Assembly (NCBI RefSeq): GCF_004827385.1 | Contig: NZ_SRXN01000002.1 | Coordinates: forward strand, 248,001-312,000 | Direction of reading: 5' to 3' | Length of the DNA stretch: 64,000 nucleotides | Origin: Ensifer sp. MPMI2T | GTDB taxonomy: Bacteria; Pseudomonadota; Alphaproteobacteria; Rhizobiales; Rhizobiaceae | In this document: positions 9,620-17,965 of the stretch, one piece after another | Position numbering within the stretch: position 1 is the stretch's first letter | How the letters are laid out: each line of letters starts with the position of its first letter | Position numbers and translations under genes: made by a program | The notes under the pieces: generated by a model | What the model saw: only the letters and a program-made list of their open reading frames with translations | Databases searched by the model: none | Told to the model about the DNA's origin: nothing

Positions 9620-11380
9620 CTACCGCCACACCACGGCGAAAACGACGATAGCCGCGATCACGCCGGCGATCATCGCCAGCGCGTAGTGCGTGACGACGCC
9701 GGTCTGCAGCCGCCTCAGCGCCCCCCCGCCGGTAAGGATCGACCGGGCGACGCCGTTTACGACACCATCCACGCCATTGAGGTCGAGCCGCAGCCCGGCC
9801 CGCGCCGAACCGTGCAGGAAGGGCAGCACCGCAGTCTCCGACACGTCGCTCACCGCCTTCTCGTAGCGTGCCAGCGGCTTTTCGGCGAGCCACATGAAGC
9901 CTCGCGCGCCCTTGCGATAGAACCAATCGGTATCCAGGCTGATCGTGTTCTCGGGATCAAGCGCCCGCAGGAAAATCACGAAGCCCAGTGCAGTGAACAT
10001 CAGGATGCCGAGGCTCTCGGTGACATGGGCGCCCGTAAAGGGCTCAAAGTCCACCGGGTAGGGCAGGAGCGCATAAAGCGGCCCTGGGAATATGCCGATG
10101 GCAATGCAGAGTGCGGCCGCCATGCCCATCGCAACCAGCATGTTGCGGGGCGGCTCCCGCGCCTCCAGCTTTCGGTCCGTGCCGAAGAACATGTAATAGG
10201 GCAGCTTGAGCCCTGTGTGCAGGAACGTCCCCGACGATGCCATCGTCAGCGCCAGCATCACCAGCGCGCGGTGATCCTGGCCCGCGGCCGCCACCACCAT
10301 CGACTTGGTGACGAAGCCCGAGAAGAACGGAAATGCCGAGATCGCGAAGGCGCCGATCATGTAGAGCGCCACGGTCAGCGGCATGGTTTTGTAGAGCCCG
10401 CCAAGCTCGGTGAGCTTGCGCCGCCCGGTGACGTAGATCACCGCGCCGGCCCCCATGAACAGGAGAGCCTTGTAGAGGATATGGGCGAAGGCATGGCTAG
10501 TGGCTCCGTTCACCGCCATCTCGGTCCCGATACCGAGGCCCGCGACCATGTAGCCCACCTGGCTGACGATGTGATAGGCGAGCAGCCGCCGGCAGTCGTT
10601 CTCGAGCACCGCGTAGACGACACCGTAAAGCGCCATCACCGTGCCGAGCCAGACCAGAAGCTCAGTCCCGGGAAAGGCTCGCGCCAGCACATAGACGGCG
10701 GTTTTGGTGGTAAACGCGCTCATAAACACCGCCCCGGTGACGGTCGCCTCCGGATAGGCGTCGGTAAGCCAGGCATTGAGCGGCGGCACGGCGGCATTGA
10801 GCAGGAAGCCGGCTAGGATAAGGTAGGCGCCGACGCCGATTGCCCCCTCCATCGGCCCGAAGAGTAGCGATCCGGTGACAGCCACGTGGAGTAGGATGCC
10901 GCCGAGCAGGGCGACGCCGCCGGTAACATGGACCATGAGGTAGCGGAATGCGGCGCCTGTCGCCTTCTCGCTACCTTGAGCGAAAACCAAGTAGGCCGAG
11001 GCGAACGCCATGCCTTCCCAGAAGAGGTAGAGCGTCAGGTAGTCGCCGGCGAACACCACGCCGAGCGCGCTGCCGACATAGACGAACGCCGCCACATGTT
11101 GGCCGGCGCGCGTGAGATGCAGCGCGTAGACCGTGCCGATCAGTGCCATGATGGTGAAAACCGTGGCAAAGACAATGCTCAGCTTGTCGACCTTTGCGAT
11201 CAGGATTTCCTGCCCGATGAACGTCGCCGCGCCGTAACTCCCCGGCCCAATGGTGAGCACGGCGAGGAACGCGAGCAGCGGGACCAGCACCAGATAGGCC
11301 TTGCGGATTGTCCCCTTCAGGAAGGGGATCGGCACGGCGCCAAGAATGAACAGGAGGGCGGGATGGACAAAGTCAGTCAT
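9620..11380 (-). CDS. NuoL/MrpD-like antiporter subunit with C-terminal lateral-helix region
   Basis: Antiporter-family membrane protein of 586 aa standing where NuoL would be expected. Visible motifs are the TM5 Glu (YLFWEGMAFASAYLVFA), a TM7/8 region with PPLNAWLTDAYPEATVTG and TTKTAVYV, and the TM12 Lys (HILYKALLFMGAG). After the last core helix comes DTDWFYRKGARG and about 100 polar/amphipathic residues ending in a final membrane helix (HYALAMIAGVIAAIVVFAVVW). This tail resembles the lateral helix plus last TM of NuoL. The sequence is closer in style to proteins annotated as Na+/H+ antiporter subunit D than to canonical NuoL. It overlaps the preceding orf84 by 8 bp. Confidence 0.85.
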   Translation of the reverse strand: MTDFVHPALLFILGAVPIPFLKGTIRKAYLVLVPLLAFLAVLTIGPGSYGAATFIGQEILIAKVDKLSIVFATVFTIMALIGTVYALHLTRAGQHVAAFVYVGSALGVVFAGDYLTLYLFWEGMAFASAYLVFAQGSEKATGAAFRYLMVHVTGGVALLGGILLHVAVTGSLLFGPMEGAIGVGAYLILAGFLLNAAVPPLNAWLTDAYPEATVTGAVFMSAFTTKTAVYVLARAFPGTELLVWLGTVMALYGVVYAVLENDCRRLLAYHIVSQVGYMVAGLGIGTEMAVNGATSHAFAHILYKALLFMGAGAVIYVTGRRKLTELGGLYKTMPLTVALYMIGAFAISAFPFFSGFVTKSMVVAAAGQDHRALVMLALTMASSGTFLHTGLKLPYYMFFGTDRKLEAREPPRNMLVAMGMAAALCIAIGIFPGPLYALLPYPVDFEPFTGAHVTESLGILMFTALGFVIFLRALDPENTISLDTDWFYRKGARGFMWLAEKPLARYEKAVSDVSETAVLPFLHGSARAGLRLDLNGVDGVVNGVARSILTGGGALRRLQTGVVTHYALAMIAGVIAAIVVFAVVWR

Positions 11381-11627
11381 AATAGTCCTCGCGCCGCATG
11401 AGCCCGCCCTGATGGCCGAGAAACTTGGAAACGAAGATCAAGATCACACAGGAGCCGAAGCCGTAGACGGCCGACCAGCCAGGCAGGCGCTCCCATAGAT
11501 ATTCGGCATGTTCTCGGGAGACCAGAAAATCGGCGACGACGATCAGAGCGAGCACGAGATAGAACAGCCGGCGGCGACTTATTGCATAGGTCTCGTCGCC
11601 AAAGAAATCGACGATACGCTCGATCAT
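11373..11627 (-). CDS. small two-TM membrane protein inside the nuo operon
   Basis: 84-aa protein of unrecognised function. Two hydrophobic segments are visible (about residues 21-38, FYLVLALIVVADFLVS, and 53-70, AVYGFGSCVILIFVSKFL). A polar N-terminus and a charged C-terminus (GGLMRREDYYD) flank them. It overlaps both neighbours (4 bp upstream, 8 bp downstream), so it is translationally coupled with the two extra antiporter-like subunits. An accessory or assembly subunit linking those pumps is an inference. The tight overlaps are the main evidence that it is real. Confidence 0.8.
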   Translation of the reverse strand: MIERIVDFFGDETYAISRRRLFYLVLALIVVADFLVSREHAEYLWERLPGWSAVYGFGSCVILIFVSKFLGHQGGLMRREDYYD

Positions 11628-13087
11628 CTGACCGCTCCTTCCGCCAAAGCGAGGAAATAGCCGGGAAAGACTCCCATCAACACCGACAGGATGGCGGTCG
11701 CAACCAGCGGGATCGTCACCAGCGGAATCTCGCGAACGGCCGCTGGGCTCTCCCGTGCCTCCGCGCCGAAAAAGGCGACATAGCTGACCGGCAGGAAATA
11801 GGCGGCATTCAGCACCGAGCTCGCCAGGAGAACGATCAGGAACGCCATCTCCCCTGCCTCAACCGAGCCCAGCGTCAGATACCACTTGCTGACGAAGCCC
11901 GCGGTCGGCGGCACCCCAATCATGCTGAGCGAGGCGACGAAGAACGCCCCCATCGTCCAGGGCAGCCTGCGGCCGATGCCGGCCATGTCGCTGATGTTGC
12001 GCTTGCCGGACGCGCAATAGATCGACCCGGCGCAGAAGAAGAGCGTGATCTTGGAGAAGGCGTGCGCCGCGATATGGATGATGCCGCCGACCATCGCGAC
12101 CGGCGACAATAGCACCGCGCCCAGCACCACGTAGGAAAGCTGGCTGACCGTCGAATAGGCGAGCCGCGCCTTCAGATCGTCCCGCGTCAGCGCGTAGACG
12201 GACGCCATCAGGATCGTGAACGAAACCAGATAAGCCGTGGCGATGCCCAGTCCCAACCCGCCGACAAGCCCCGCGCCGAAGACATGGAACACCACCCGGA
12301 GCACGCAGAAGACGCCCATCTTGACCACGGCCACTGCATGCAAGAGCGCGCTGACCGGTGTCGGCGCCACCATCGCGGCGGGCAGCCAGGCGTGCATGGG
12401 CATCACCGCGGCCTTGGCGAAGCCGAAGAGATAGCAGAAATAGACGACGGTCAGCAGCGCCGCCGGGGCGTTAGCGCCCGCAAGCAGTCCTCCGGGTACG
12501 AAGTCGAGCGATCCGGCGATGGCGTAAGTCAGCGCCAGCGCGGCAAGAAGCACGCTTTTCGATGCGCCCATCAGATAGACGAGGTATTTGCGGCTGCCGT
12601 TCCATCCCTCTTCGTCCTCGTGGTGATAGACGAGCGGATAGGTGACGAGGCTGAGTACCTCGTAGAAGATCACCAGCGTGAAGAGATTGGCGGCAAAGGC
12701 GCCCCCGACGGCCGCCGCAAGGCTCAACGCGAAGCAGGCGAAGAAGCGGGTCTGCGCGTGCTCGTGCAGGTGCCGCATGTAGCCGATGGAATAGACCGCC
12801 GCCACGATCCATAAGAGCGACGACACGGTGGCAAACACCATGCCGAGCGCATCGACCCGGAAAGCGAAATCGATGCCCGGCAGGATCTCGAAGAGACGCA
12901 GTTCGACAGTCCCGCCGGCCAATACTGTGGGCGCCATCGAGGCAACGATTGCGAACATGGCGACGGCGGCCAGCGGCGAGACGAGATCGCGGAGCTTTTC
13001 GCGCTTGTTCAACAGGAGAACTGAAAGGGCCGCCAGCCCGGCGATGGCGACGGCAAGCAGCGGCCGGATCGAGATCACCGGTTCCAA
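11624..13087 (-). CDS. MrpD/NuoN-like proton-conducting antiporter subunit (extra pump)
   Basis: 487-aa polytopic membrane protein of the proton-conducting antiporter family. Key features are the TM5 Glu (IFYEVLSLVTYPLVYHH), a Lys in GASKSVLLAALALT, the signature MPMHAWLPAAMVAPTPVSALLHAVAVVKMG, and the late Lys in HAFSKITLFFCAG. Together with the NuoL-like protein, NuoM and NuoN, this makes four antiporter-type subunits in one nuo operon, where a standard complex I has three. It lies between nuoK and orf84 with near-contiguous spacing. It could form part of the complex or act as an associated Mrp-type antiporter, and the sequence alone does not decide. Confidence 0.85.
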   Translation of the reverse strand: MEPVISIRPLLAVAIAGLAALSVLLLNKREKLRDLVSPLAAVAMFAIVASMAPTVLAGGTVELRLFEILPGIDFAFRVDALGMVFATVSSLLWIVAAVYSIGYMRHLHEHAQTRFFACFALSLAAAVGGAFAANLFTLVIFYEVLSLVTYPLVYHHEDEEGWNGSRKYLVYLMGASKSVLLAALALTYAIAGSLDFVPGGLLAGANAPAALLTVVYFCYLFGFAKAAVMPMHAWLPAAMVAPTPVSALLHAVAVVKMGVFCVLRVVFHVFGAGLVGGLGLGIATAYLVSFTILMASVYALTRDDLKARLAYSTVSQLSYVVLGAVLLSPVAMVGGIIHIAAHAFSKITLFFCAGSIYCASGKRNISDMAGIGRRLPWTMGAFFVASLSMIGVPPTAGFVSKWYLTLGSVEAGEMAFLIVLLASSVLNAAYFLPVSYVAFFGAEARESPAAVREIPLVTIPLVATAILSVLMGVFPGYFLALAEGAVR

Positions 13088-13091
13088 GCCG

Positions 13092-13394
13092 CTATCCTTT
13101 CATCACGGTCACGTCGTCGACCTTGAGAGTGGCCTTGTTTCTCACGAGGGCGACCAGGATGCCAAGGGCGACAGCTACCTCCGCAGCGGTGGTTGCGATG
13201 ACGAAGATCGCGAAGATCTGCCCGCGGAAATCAGCGTAGTAACGCCCGAAAGCGATGAAATTGATGTTGACCGAGTTGAGCAACAACTCCAGCGACATCA
13301 GCACGACCAGAATATTGCGCCTGAGCAGCACGCCCGCCGCCCCGATCACGAATAGGACCACTCCGAGCAAAATGTACCATGAGAGTGGAACCAT
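13092..13394 (-). CDS. nuoK: NADH-quinone oxidoreductase subunit K
   Basis: Small three-helix membrane subunit (100 aa) homologous to MrpC. The conserved membrane Glu residues are in [15 protein letters not shown] and [13 protein letters not shown] choose the ATG at 13394, which overlaps the nuoJ stop (TGATG). A GTG one codon upstream (13397) is also possible. The stop is 4 bp before the MrpD-like gene. Confidence 0.95.
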   Translation of the reverse strand: MVPLSWYILLGVVLFVIGAAGVLLRRNILVVLMSLELLLNSVNINFIAFGRYYADFRGQIFAIFVIATTAAEVAVALGILVALVRNKATLKVDDVTVMKG

Positions 13395-13894
13395 CACCCC
13401 GGCTCCTTCCGCGCCAGCACGATCGCACCGACAAGGGCGGCGAGCAGGATGACGGAGGCGATTTCGAACGGCAGGAGATAATCGGCGAAAAGCGCTGTGC
13501 TGAGCGCTCTGACCTCATCGCCGCCGCGGACGGCGACGGGCTCCGTGGCCGAAAAGCGGTCGCTCCAGAGCACCAGCGCGAGCATCTCGACTCCGAGCAG
13601 GACGAGCAACACCAGAGCCGGCAGGTTGCCGCCCGGCAAGAACCGCTGCAACACCGCTTCGCGCACGTCGATCATCATGATCACAAACAGGAACAGGACC
13701 ATGATCGCACCGACATAGACGAAGATCTGGATGACCGCGAGCAATGGCGCCCCGAGCAGAACGAAGATTGCCGAGACCTGCAGGAAACACGCCATCAGTG
13801 CCAATGCGCTGTGAACGGGATTGCGCGCCAGGACCACAGTCAGGGCCGTGATCACGGACACCGCAGCGAACAGAAGAAAGAACCCCTGATCCAT
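13394..13894 (-). CDS. nuoJ: NADH-quinone oxidoreductase subunit J, first gene of the operon
   Basis: Five-helix membrane subunit (166 aa) of complex I. The TM3 pi-bulge region is recognisable in [17 protein letters not shown], and the protein begins with the family-like [11 protein letters not shown] segment. The ATG at 13894 has a good ribosome site (GGGAGGGG) upstream. Having J and K at the head of the operon, followed directly by the antiporter subunits, differs from the usual A-to-N order. Confidence 0.94.
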   Translation of the reverse strand: MDQGFFLLFAAVSVITALTVVLARNPVHSALALMACFLQVSAIFVLLGAPLLAVIQIFVYVGAIMVLFLFVIMMIDVREAVLQRFLPGGNLPALVLLVLLGVEMLALVLWSDRFSATEPVAVRGGDEVRALSTALFADYLLPFEIASVILLAALVGAIVLARKEPG

Positions 13895-14357
13895 CGACGC
13901 CGACCCCTCCCACGCGAACTGTCACTCGGCGCGAGTGCGGCCGGACTGCGATAGCTCCGCACTTCGGGTGCATTCACAAATTGTGCCCTAGTATCGGATT
14001 TTTCACAAGATTATTGACATCGGCCGAGCAAAACCACGGCAGTCCGGATGTGCCACAAGCACCGTTCCTCGAACTGGCGCTGCGAGCCGATGGACTATGC
14101 GCCTTTCGAATGCCGCCTCTGGATGCCGGATAGATCAGCCCATAGACGGCCCGCAATTTCTGCCACAGAGCTCCAATACGGTGTTGTCGTACCCGCCAGC
14201 GGCGCAGCAGCTTCTTAGCACCTGTCGTTGGCAACTCTTGCCCGGCCAATGCGTTCTGCGCGACAAGCAAGGCGATCCGAACCGAAGTAAGATGTCGGGA
14301 GGGTCGCGTCGCACCACATGGCGGCGTTGGAGCAGTCGTTTGGAGAAGAGTTCACGC
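13895..14357. other. divergent intergenic region between nuoJ and the penicillin-binding protein gene
   Basis: This 463-bp gap must hold the promoters for the leftward nuo operon and the rightward pbp gene. I see no convincing gene in it. The frame of the pbp gene is open back to 14097, but that stretch is poor in family features. A leftward TTGTGA-N17-CACAAT pair (about 13976-14004) is a weak promoter candidate. I found no clear FNR/FixK box (TTGAT-N4-ATCAA). Confidence 0.5.
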
Positions 14358-16616
14358 ATGGCGGACAGCAACGCCGCTCCGGGTGGAGGCGCGGAAAACC
14401 AAGGGCCAGAGTCATCCGGGCCCAGCATCGAAGCGGCCGAAAGCGCCGAGGGCGCAGCATTTGCGCGGACAGGCAGCGCGCTTGCAGAAATTGGCCGGGC
14501 GCTACTGAGATTTGGACAGGCAGTGCGTCACGATGCGGTTGGTTGGACCTCCCGACTCGCTGAAAAGCTTGGTGGCGACAGGCGGCGACTGCAAGGGATA
14601 GAGGTCTCGGAGGCAAGGCACAACGCCGGGTTGGCTGGAACCATTTGGACGGGCCTCCGGCGCCGATATTCGAGAGACATGCCTGCTGGATCAGCGGGTG
14701 CACGCAGCAGGCGCGCCATCTTCGCGCGGGCGGCGGCAATTGCGAGCGCGGTATTGCTTGCCTCGCTGATTGCTCTTTTCTCGTGGGCGTTGAGGGACGT
14801 GCCATGGGAAGAGATTGCCGATGGCACCCTGAAGCCGGTTGTGGTGCTTGAAACGTCTGCCGGCAAGCCGCTGGTGACCCAGGGACCGCTTCAAGGCCCC
14901 TACGCGGCACGAGAAGAGTTCCCGCCTCATCTCATCGATGCCGTGCTCACCAGGGAGGACCGGCGCTTCTATGCACACTACGGTATCGATCTCAGGGGCA
15001 TTCTTCGTGCGCTCTACACGAATGTCGGTGCGGGCGAAGTCGTGCAAGGCGGCAGCACGATCACGCAGCAACTGGTCAAGATCCTTTATCTGGAGCGAGA
15101 CCGCACCTGGAAGCGGAAGATCCAGGAAGCGGTCATCGCCTTCTGGCTGGAGCAGAAACTTGGCAAGGACGAGATCCTCACGCGATATCTGAACAACATC
15201 TATCTTGGCGCCGGCGCAACGGGCGTCCCGGCGGCTGCCCGTATTTACTTCGACAAGGACGTGCGCGAACTCAACGTGAGTGAATCGGCGATGCTTGCCG
15301 GTATTATCCGTGCGCCCTCGCAGCTCAATCCCATAAGCAACCCGGACGGCGCGCGCCGGCAGGCGGAGTTCGTGCTCGATGCCATGATCAAGAGCGGCAA
15401 GGTCACCGCAGAACAGGCCAAGACCGCCACAGCGGAACTTCGTCCGGTAAAGCCGGCAACACGCTCAGGCAGTTGGTTTGCCGACTGGGTGATGCAGGAG
15501 GCGCGTGAGCTTGCAGGCCCTTACCGTGGCACGATCAAGGTCAGAACGACGATGGTGCCGCGGCTGCAAGCGATCGCCGAAAAGATGGTTGCCGAAGCAC
15601 TCGAGCAGGAAGGCACAGAAGCGGGCGCGCAACAGGCCGCCTTGGTGGCAATGACGCCAGAGGGCGCCGTGGTCGCCATGGTCGGCGGGCGTGATTACGC
15701 GAAAAGCACGTTTAACCGCGCAGTTTCGGCGATGCGCCAACCGGGCTCTGCCTTCAAGCTCTTTGTCTACTATGCCGCATTGAAGGCCGGCCTCACTCCC
15801 TTCGACTGGGTTGAAGATGCACCGATGGAGATCGACGGTTGGTCTCCGGGAAACTACGGTGGCGGCTATAACGGGCCAGTCAGTATAGCGGAGGCGTTCG
15901 CGCGATCGCTGAACGCCGCGACGGTGGCTCTGGCGATGGAGGTTGGGATCGACAAGGTCATCGCCGCTGCTCACGAATTGGGGATCGATGCCAAACTTTC
16001 CGAAACGCCGAGCCTGGCCCTCGGCTCGTCGGAGGTGAACCTGCTTGATCTGACCGGCGCCTACGCCTCGGTTCGGGCGGGCGCGGCCCCGGTCGAGCCA
16101 TGGGGCATCGTATCCTTCCGAGCCGAGGGCGAGCCCCGCGCCTTCCGCTTGGGCGCTCCAAAGCAACCCACCACCGATATTCGCCAATACCAGCCGGATC
16201 TGGTCGGTTTGTTGCGACTGGTCATCGAGCGAGGGACCGGCCGGGAGGCCGATCTAGGCATGTTTGCAGCGGGCAAGACGGGCACCAGCCAAAACCATCG
16301 CGACGCCTGGTTCATCGGTTTCAACGAGCGGCTGGTCGTTGGCGTTTGGGTCGGCAATGACGACGAGGCGCCTATGAACGAGGTGACAGGCGGCAAGCTG
16401 CCGGCGCGGATCTGGCGCAACTTCATGACGGCAGCGTTGGCCAACGATGGCGAAAGTCAACCAAGCGAGTCCGATGCGACGACGAGTTCCGCAGGTAACG
16501 GCGGGGCGCCTGCCTCCTGCAATGTTCACGCCTGCGGGCGCGCCTATCGTTCGTTCCGGCCGTACGACTGCACCTTTCAGCCGTACACGGGACCTCGCCG
16601 GCTTTGCGAAAAATAA
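14358..16616 (+). CDS. class A penicillin-binding protein (PBP1-type) with BA14K-like C-terminal tail
   Basis: Bifunctional peptidoglycan glycosyltransferase/transpeptidase (752 aa), membrane-anchored and acting in the periplasm. I chose the ATG at 14358 because GGAGAAGAG lies about 7 bp upstream. The frame is open further 5'. A membrane helix near residues 125-145 (AAAIASAVLLASLIALFSWAL) precedes the GT51 domain, which has its EDRRFYAHYGID, QGGSTITQQLVK and RYLNNIYLG motifs. The transpeptidase domain carries SAMRQPGSAFKLF (Ser-x-x-Lys in PGSAFK), a Ser-x-Asn (SLN) and KTGTSQNHRD. The final 35 residues have paired cysteines and YRSFRPYDCTF...TGPRRLC, resembling the BA14K family of rhizobial proteins. 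It stands alone. Confidence 0.93.
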   Translation: MADSNAAPGGGAENQGPESSGPSIEAAESAEGAAFARTGSALAEIGRALLRFGQAVRHDAVGWTSRLAEKLGGDRRRLQGIEVSEARHNAGLAGTIWTGLRRRYSRDMPAGSAGARSRRAIFARAAAIASAVLLASLIALFSWALRDVPWEEIADGTLKPVVVLETSAGKPLVTQGPLQGPYAAREEFPPHLIDAVLTREDRRFYAHYGIDLRGILRALYTNVGAGEVVQGGSTITQQLVKILYLERDRTWKRKIQEAVIAFWLEQKLGKDEILTRYLNNIYLGAGATGVPAAARIYFDKDVRELNVSESAMLAGIIRAPSQLNPISNPDGARRQAEFVLDAMIKSGKVTAEQAKTATAELRPVKPATRSGSWFADWVMQEARELAGPYRGTIKVRTTMVPRLQAIAEKMVAEALEQEGTEAGAQQAALVAMTPEGAVVAMVGGRDYAKSTFNRAVSAMRQPGSAFKLFVYYAALKAGLTPFDWVEDAPMEIDGWSPGNYGGGYNGPVSIAEAFARSLNAATVALAMEVGIDKVIAAAHELGIDAKLSETPSLALGSSEVNLLDLTGAYASVRAGAAPVEPWGIVSFRAEGEPRAFRLGAPKQPTTDIRQYQPDLVGLLRLVIERGTGREADLGMFAAGKTGTSQNHRDAWFIGFNERLVVGVWVGNDDEAPMNEVTGGKLPARIWRNFMTAALANDGESQPSESDATTSSAGNGGAPASCNVHACGRAYRSFRPYDCTFQPYTGPRRLCEK

Positions 16617-16724
16617 CACCCCCAAACCTCGCAACAGGCTGCGGGAATTGAGTTGCGGTCTCGAAATCAGCGACCCAGCGACGCTCTGCCGCGACCTTCG
16701 CTCGGCGTATGGCGGGTTCAAAGT

Positions 16725-16800
16725 AACTCCAGGAAAACTGTGTAGCGGTTTTCCATCCGGGAGCGCGTCGCATGAGTCCGATTGAACGCGACGCGCTTTA
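16725..16800. repeat. RIME-type element, two palindromes, at the stop of the 16798 gene
   Basis: The first module has GGAAAA/TTTTCC arms around a CTGTGTAGCGG core (about 16727-16763). The second is a perfect 9-bp inverted repeat GCGCGTCGC/GCGACGCGC (16763-16771, 16788-16796) ending CTTTA, which gives the TAA stop of the minus-strand gene. The second module is almost identical to the one at 51354-51393. Confidence 0.8.
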
Positions 16801-17013
16801 GGACTTCCGCCTGGCGATGGCTTCCATGTCTTCCAGTTTGAGGTCATCGATCGCCGATAAAGCCTCCTCGGCGGACCAGCCGGCGCGCAAGGCTGCCGCC
16901 ACGAGCTTGGCCTCCGCTTCCTGCTCAAGGTGCAGATATAGCAGCTCCAAGGCCTCGCGGGCCGTCACGATGTGCCCGTCGGGAGTGGCGACGGAGTGAG
17001 TCTGCTGTGACAT
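16798..17013 (-). CDS. small hypothetical acidic/helical protein
   Basis: 71-aa protein (MSQQTHSVATPDGHIVTARE...) with no recognised catalytic motif. Most of it is predicted helical, with a Glu/Ala-rich centre (EQEAEAKLVAAALRAG). The ATG at 17013 is preceded by GGAGGAAG, a strong ribosome site, 5 bp upstream, and I prefer it to the ATG at 17028. It is a single gene with a RIME-type element supplying its TAA stop. The function is unknown. Its strong ribosome site and composition like its neighbours support it being real. Confidence 0.7.
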   Translation of the reverse strand: MSQQTHSVATPDGHIVTAREALELLYLHLEQEAEAKLVAAALRAGWSAEEALSAIDDLKLEDMEAIARRKS

Positions 17014-17109
17014 CGCACTTCCTCCCATGGTGGTTCATTGTCTGTGGTTATGCAATGCATGTGCAGCCCATCGGTTCCCTCGACCGCCGCGGAGCGGCGG
17101 ATATTGTCC

Positions 17110-17191
17110 GAAAGGTCGCGAACCAAGACAAGTATGTAACAGAATTGCGTCGGTTCAAGGGGTTAGATCATTTCACCGTTTCAATGATCTA
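17110..17191. repeat. degenerate RIME-type element at the SDR stop codon
   Basis: The palindrome AGATCATT...AATGATCT (17165-17190) continues, on the minus strand, into CTAACCCCTTGAACCGACGCAATTC. That aligns with CTAACTCCTTGAAATTACGCAATTC at 31000-31023. The second half is decayed. The SDR gene's TAG stop (17189-17191) is the element end. Confidence 0.7.
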
Positions 17192-17956
17192 GTAGCCGCC
17201 CGACATGATCACCGCTTCACCGGTCATGAAGCTGCAAGCGTCGGAGGCGAGGAAAAGCGCTGCCCCGACCATTTCGTCGGGGCCGGCGGCGCGGCCCATC
17301 CAATTGAGTGTGCGGACATAATGCGCCCAGCCCTCAGGATCACTGTCGCGACGGGCGGCGTTGCGGTCGGTATCGACGAGGCCGGGAGCGAGGGTGTTGA
17401 GCAGCACGCCGCGCGGCGCGTAATCGCGCGCAAGGCTCTGGATGAGATTGTGCTGGGCCGCCTTCGTCGCCGCGTAGATCGACACGATCGACTTCGGCCT
17501 CAACTGATTGATGCTGCCAACATTGACGACACGGCCCCAGCCGCGCTCGGCCATGCCGGGCAGAACGGCCTGCAGCATCTCGACCGTCGCTCGGAGATTG
17601 ACGTCGATCTGCGTGGCGAAGTCTTCGATACCAACATCCTCGAACGCGCCGTTGATCTGGGCCGATGCGTTGACGACCAGTATGTCCAAAGGACCGGCGG
17701 CTGTCTCGGCTGCCGCAACGATCTCCCGGCCGGCGCCGGCTTGCGAAAGTTCACCGTGGATCGAAACGGCGGCGCCGCCGGCGGCGCGTATCGCCTGCTC
17801 GACCTCATCCGTCGCGCTAGGTCTTTGTCCGTGCAATACGACACGCGCGCCATAGGCGGCAAACCCACGCGCGATCGAAGCGCCGATGCCGCGGCTCGAC
17901 CCCGTCACCAGAGCCGTGCGGCCCTTCAGCGAGAAGATGTCCAGATATTTCGTCAC
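17189..17956 (-). CDS. short-chain dehydrogenase/reductase
   Basis: Classical SDR of 255 aa, NAD(P)-dependent, cytoplasmic. It has the cofactor loop TGSSRGIGASIA (near residues 18-29), NASAQ where NNAG is usual, the catalytic Ser in VGSINQ, the YAATK catalytic Tyr/Lys, and an SGGY C-terminus. It is the last gene of the leftward sugar-acid cluster, 9 bp after the IclR/SMP-30 gene. By context it probably oxidises or reduces a sugar or sugar acid (gluconate 5-dehydrogenase-like). The substrate is not determined. Confidence 0.88.
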   Translation of the reverse strand: MTKYLDIFSLKGRTALVTGSSRGIGASIARGFAAYGARVVLHGQRPSATDEVEQAIRAAGGAAVSIHGELSQAGAGREIVAAAETAAGPLDILVVNASAQINGAFEDVGIEDFATQIDVNLRATVEMLQAVLPGMAERGWGRVVNVGSINQLRPKSIVSIYAATKAAQHNLIQSLARDYAPRGVLLNTLAPGLVDTDRNAARRDSDPEGWAHYVRTLNWMGRAAGPDEMVGAALFLASDACSFMTGEAVIMSGGY

Positions 17957-17965
17957 GAGACCTCC

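Noticed and set aside
14010..14030. TTGAC...GCAA sequence upstream of nuoJ as an FNR/FixK box
   Set aside because: The spacing gives an 18-bp site and the second half lacks ATCAA; it does not fit the 14-bp consensus.
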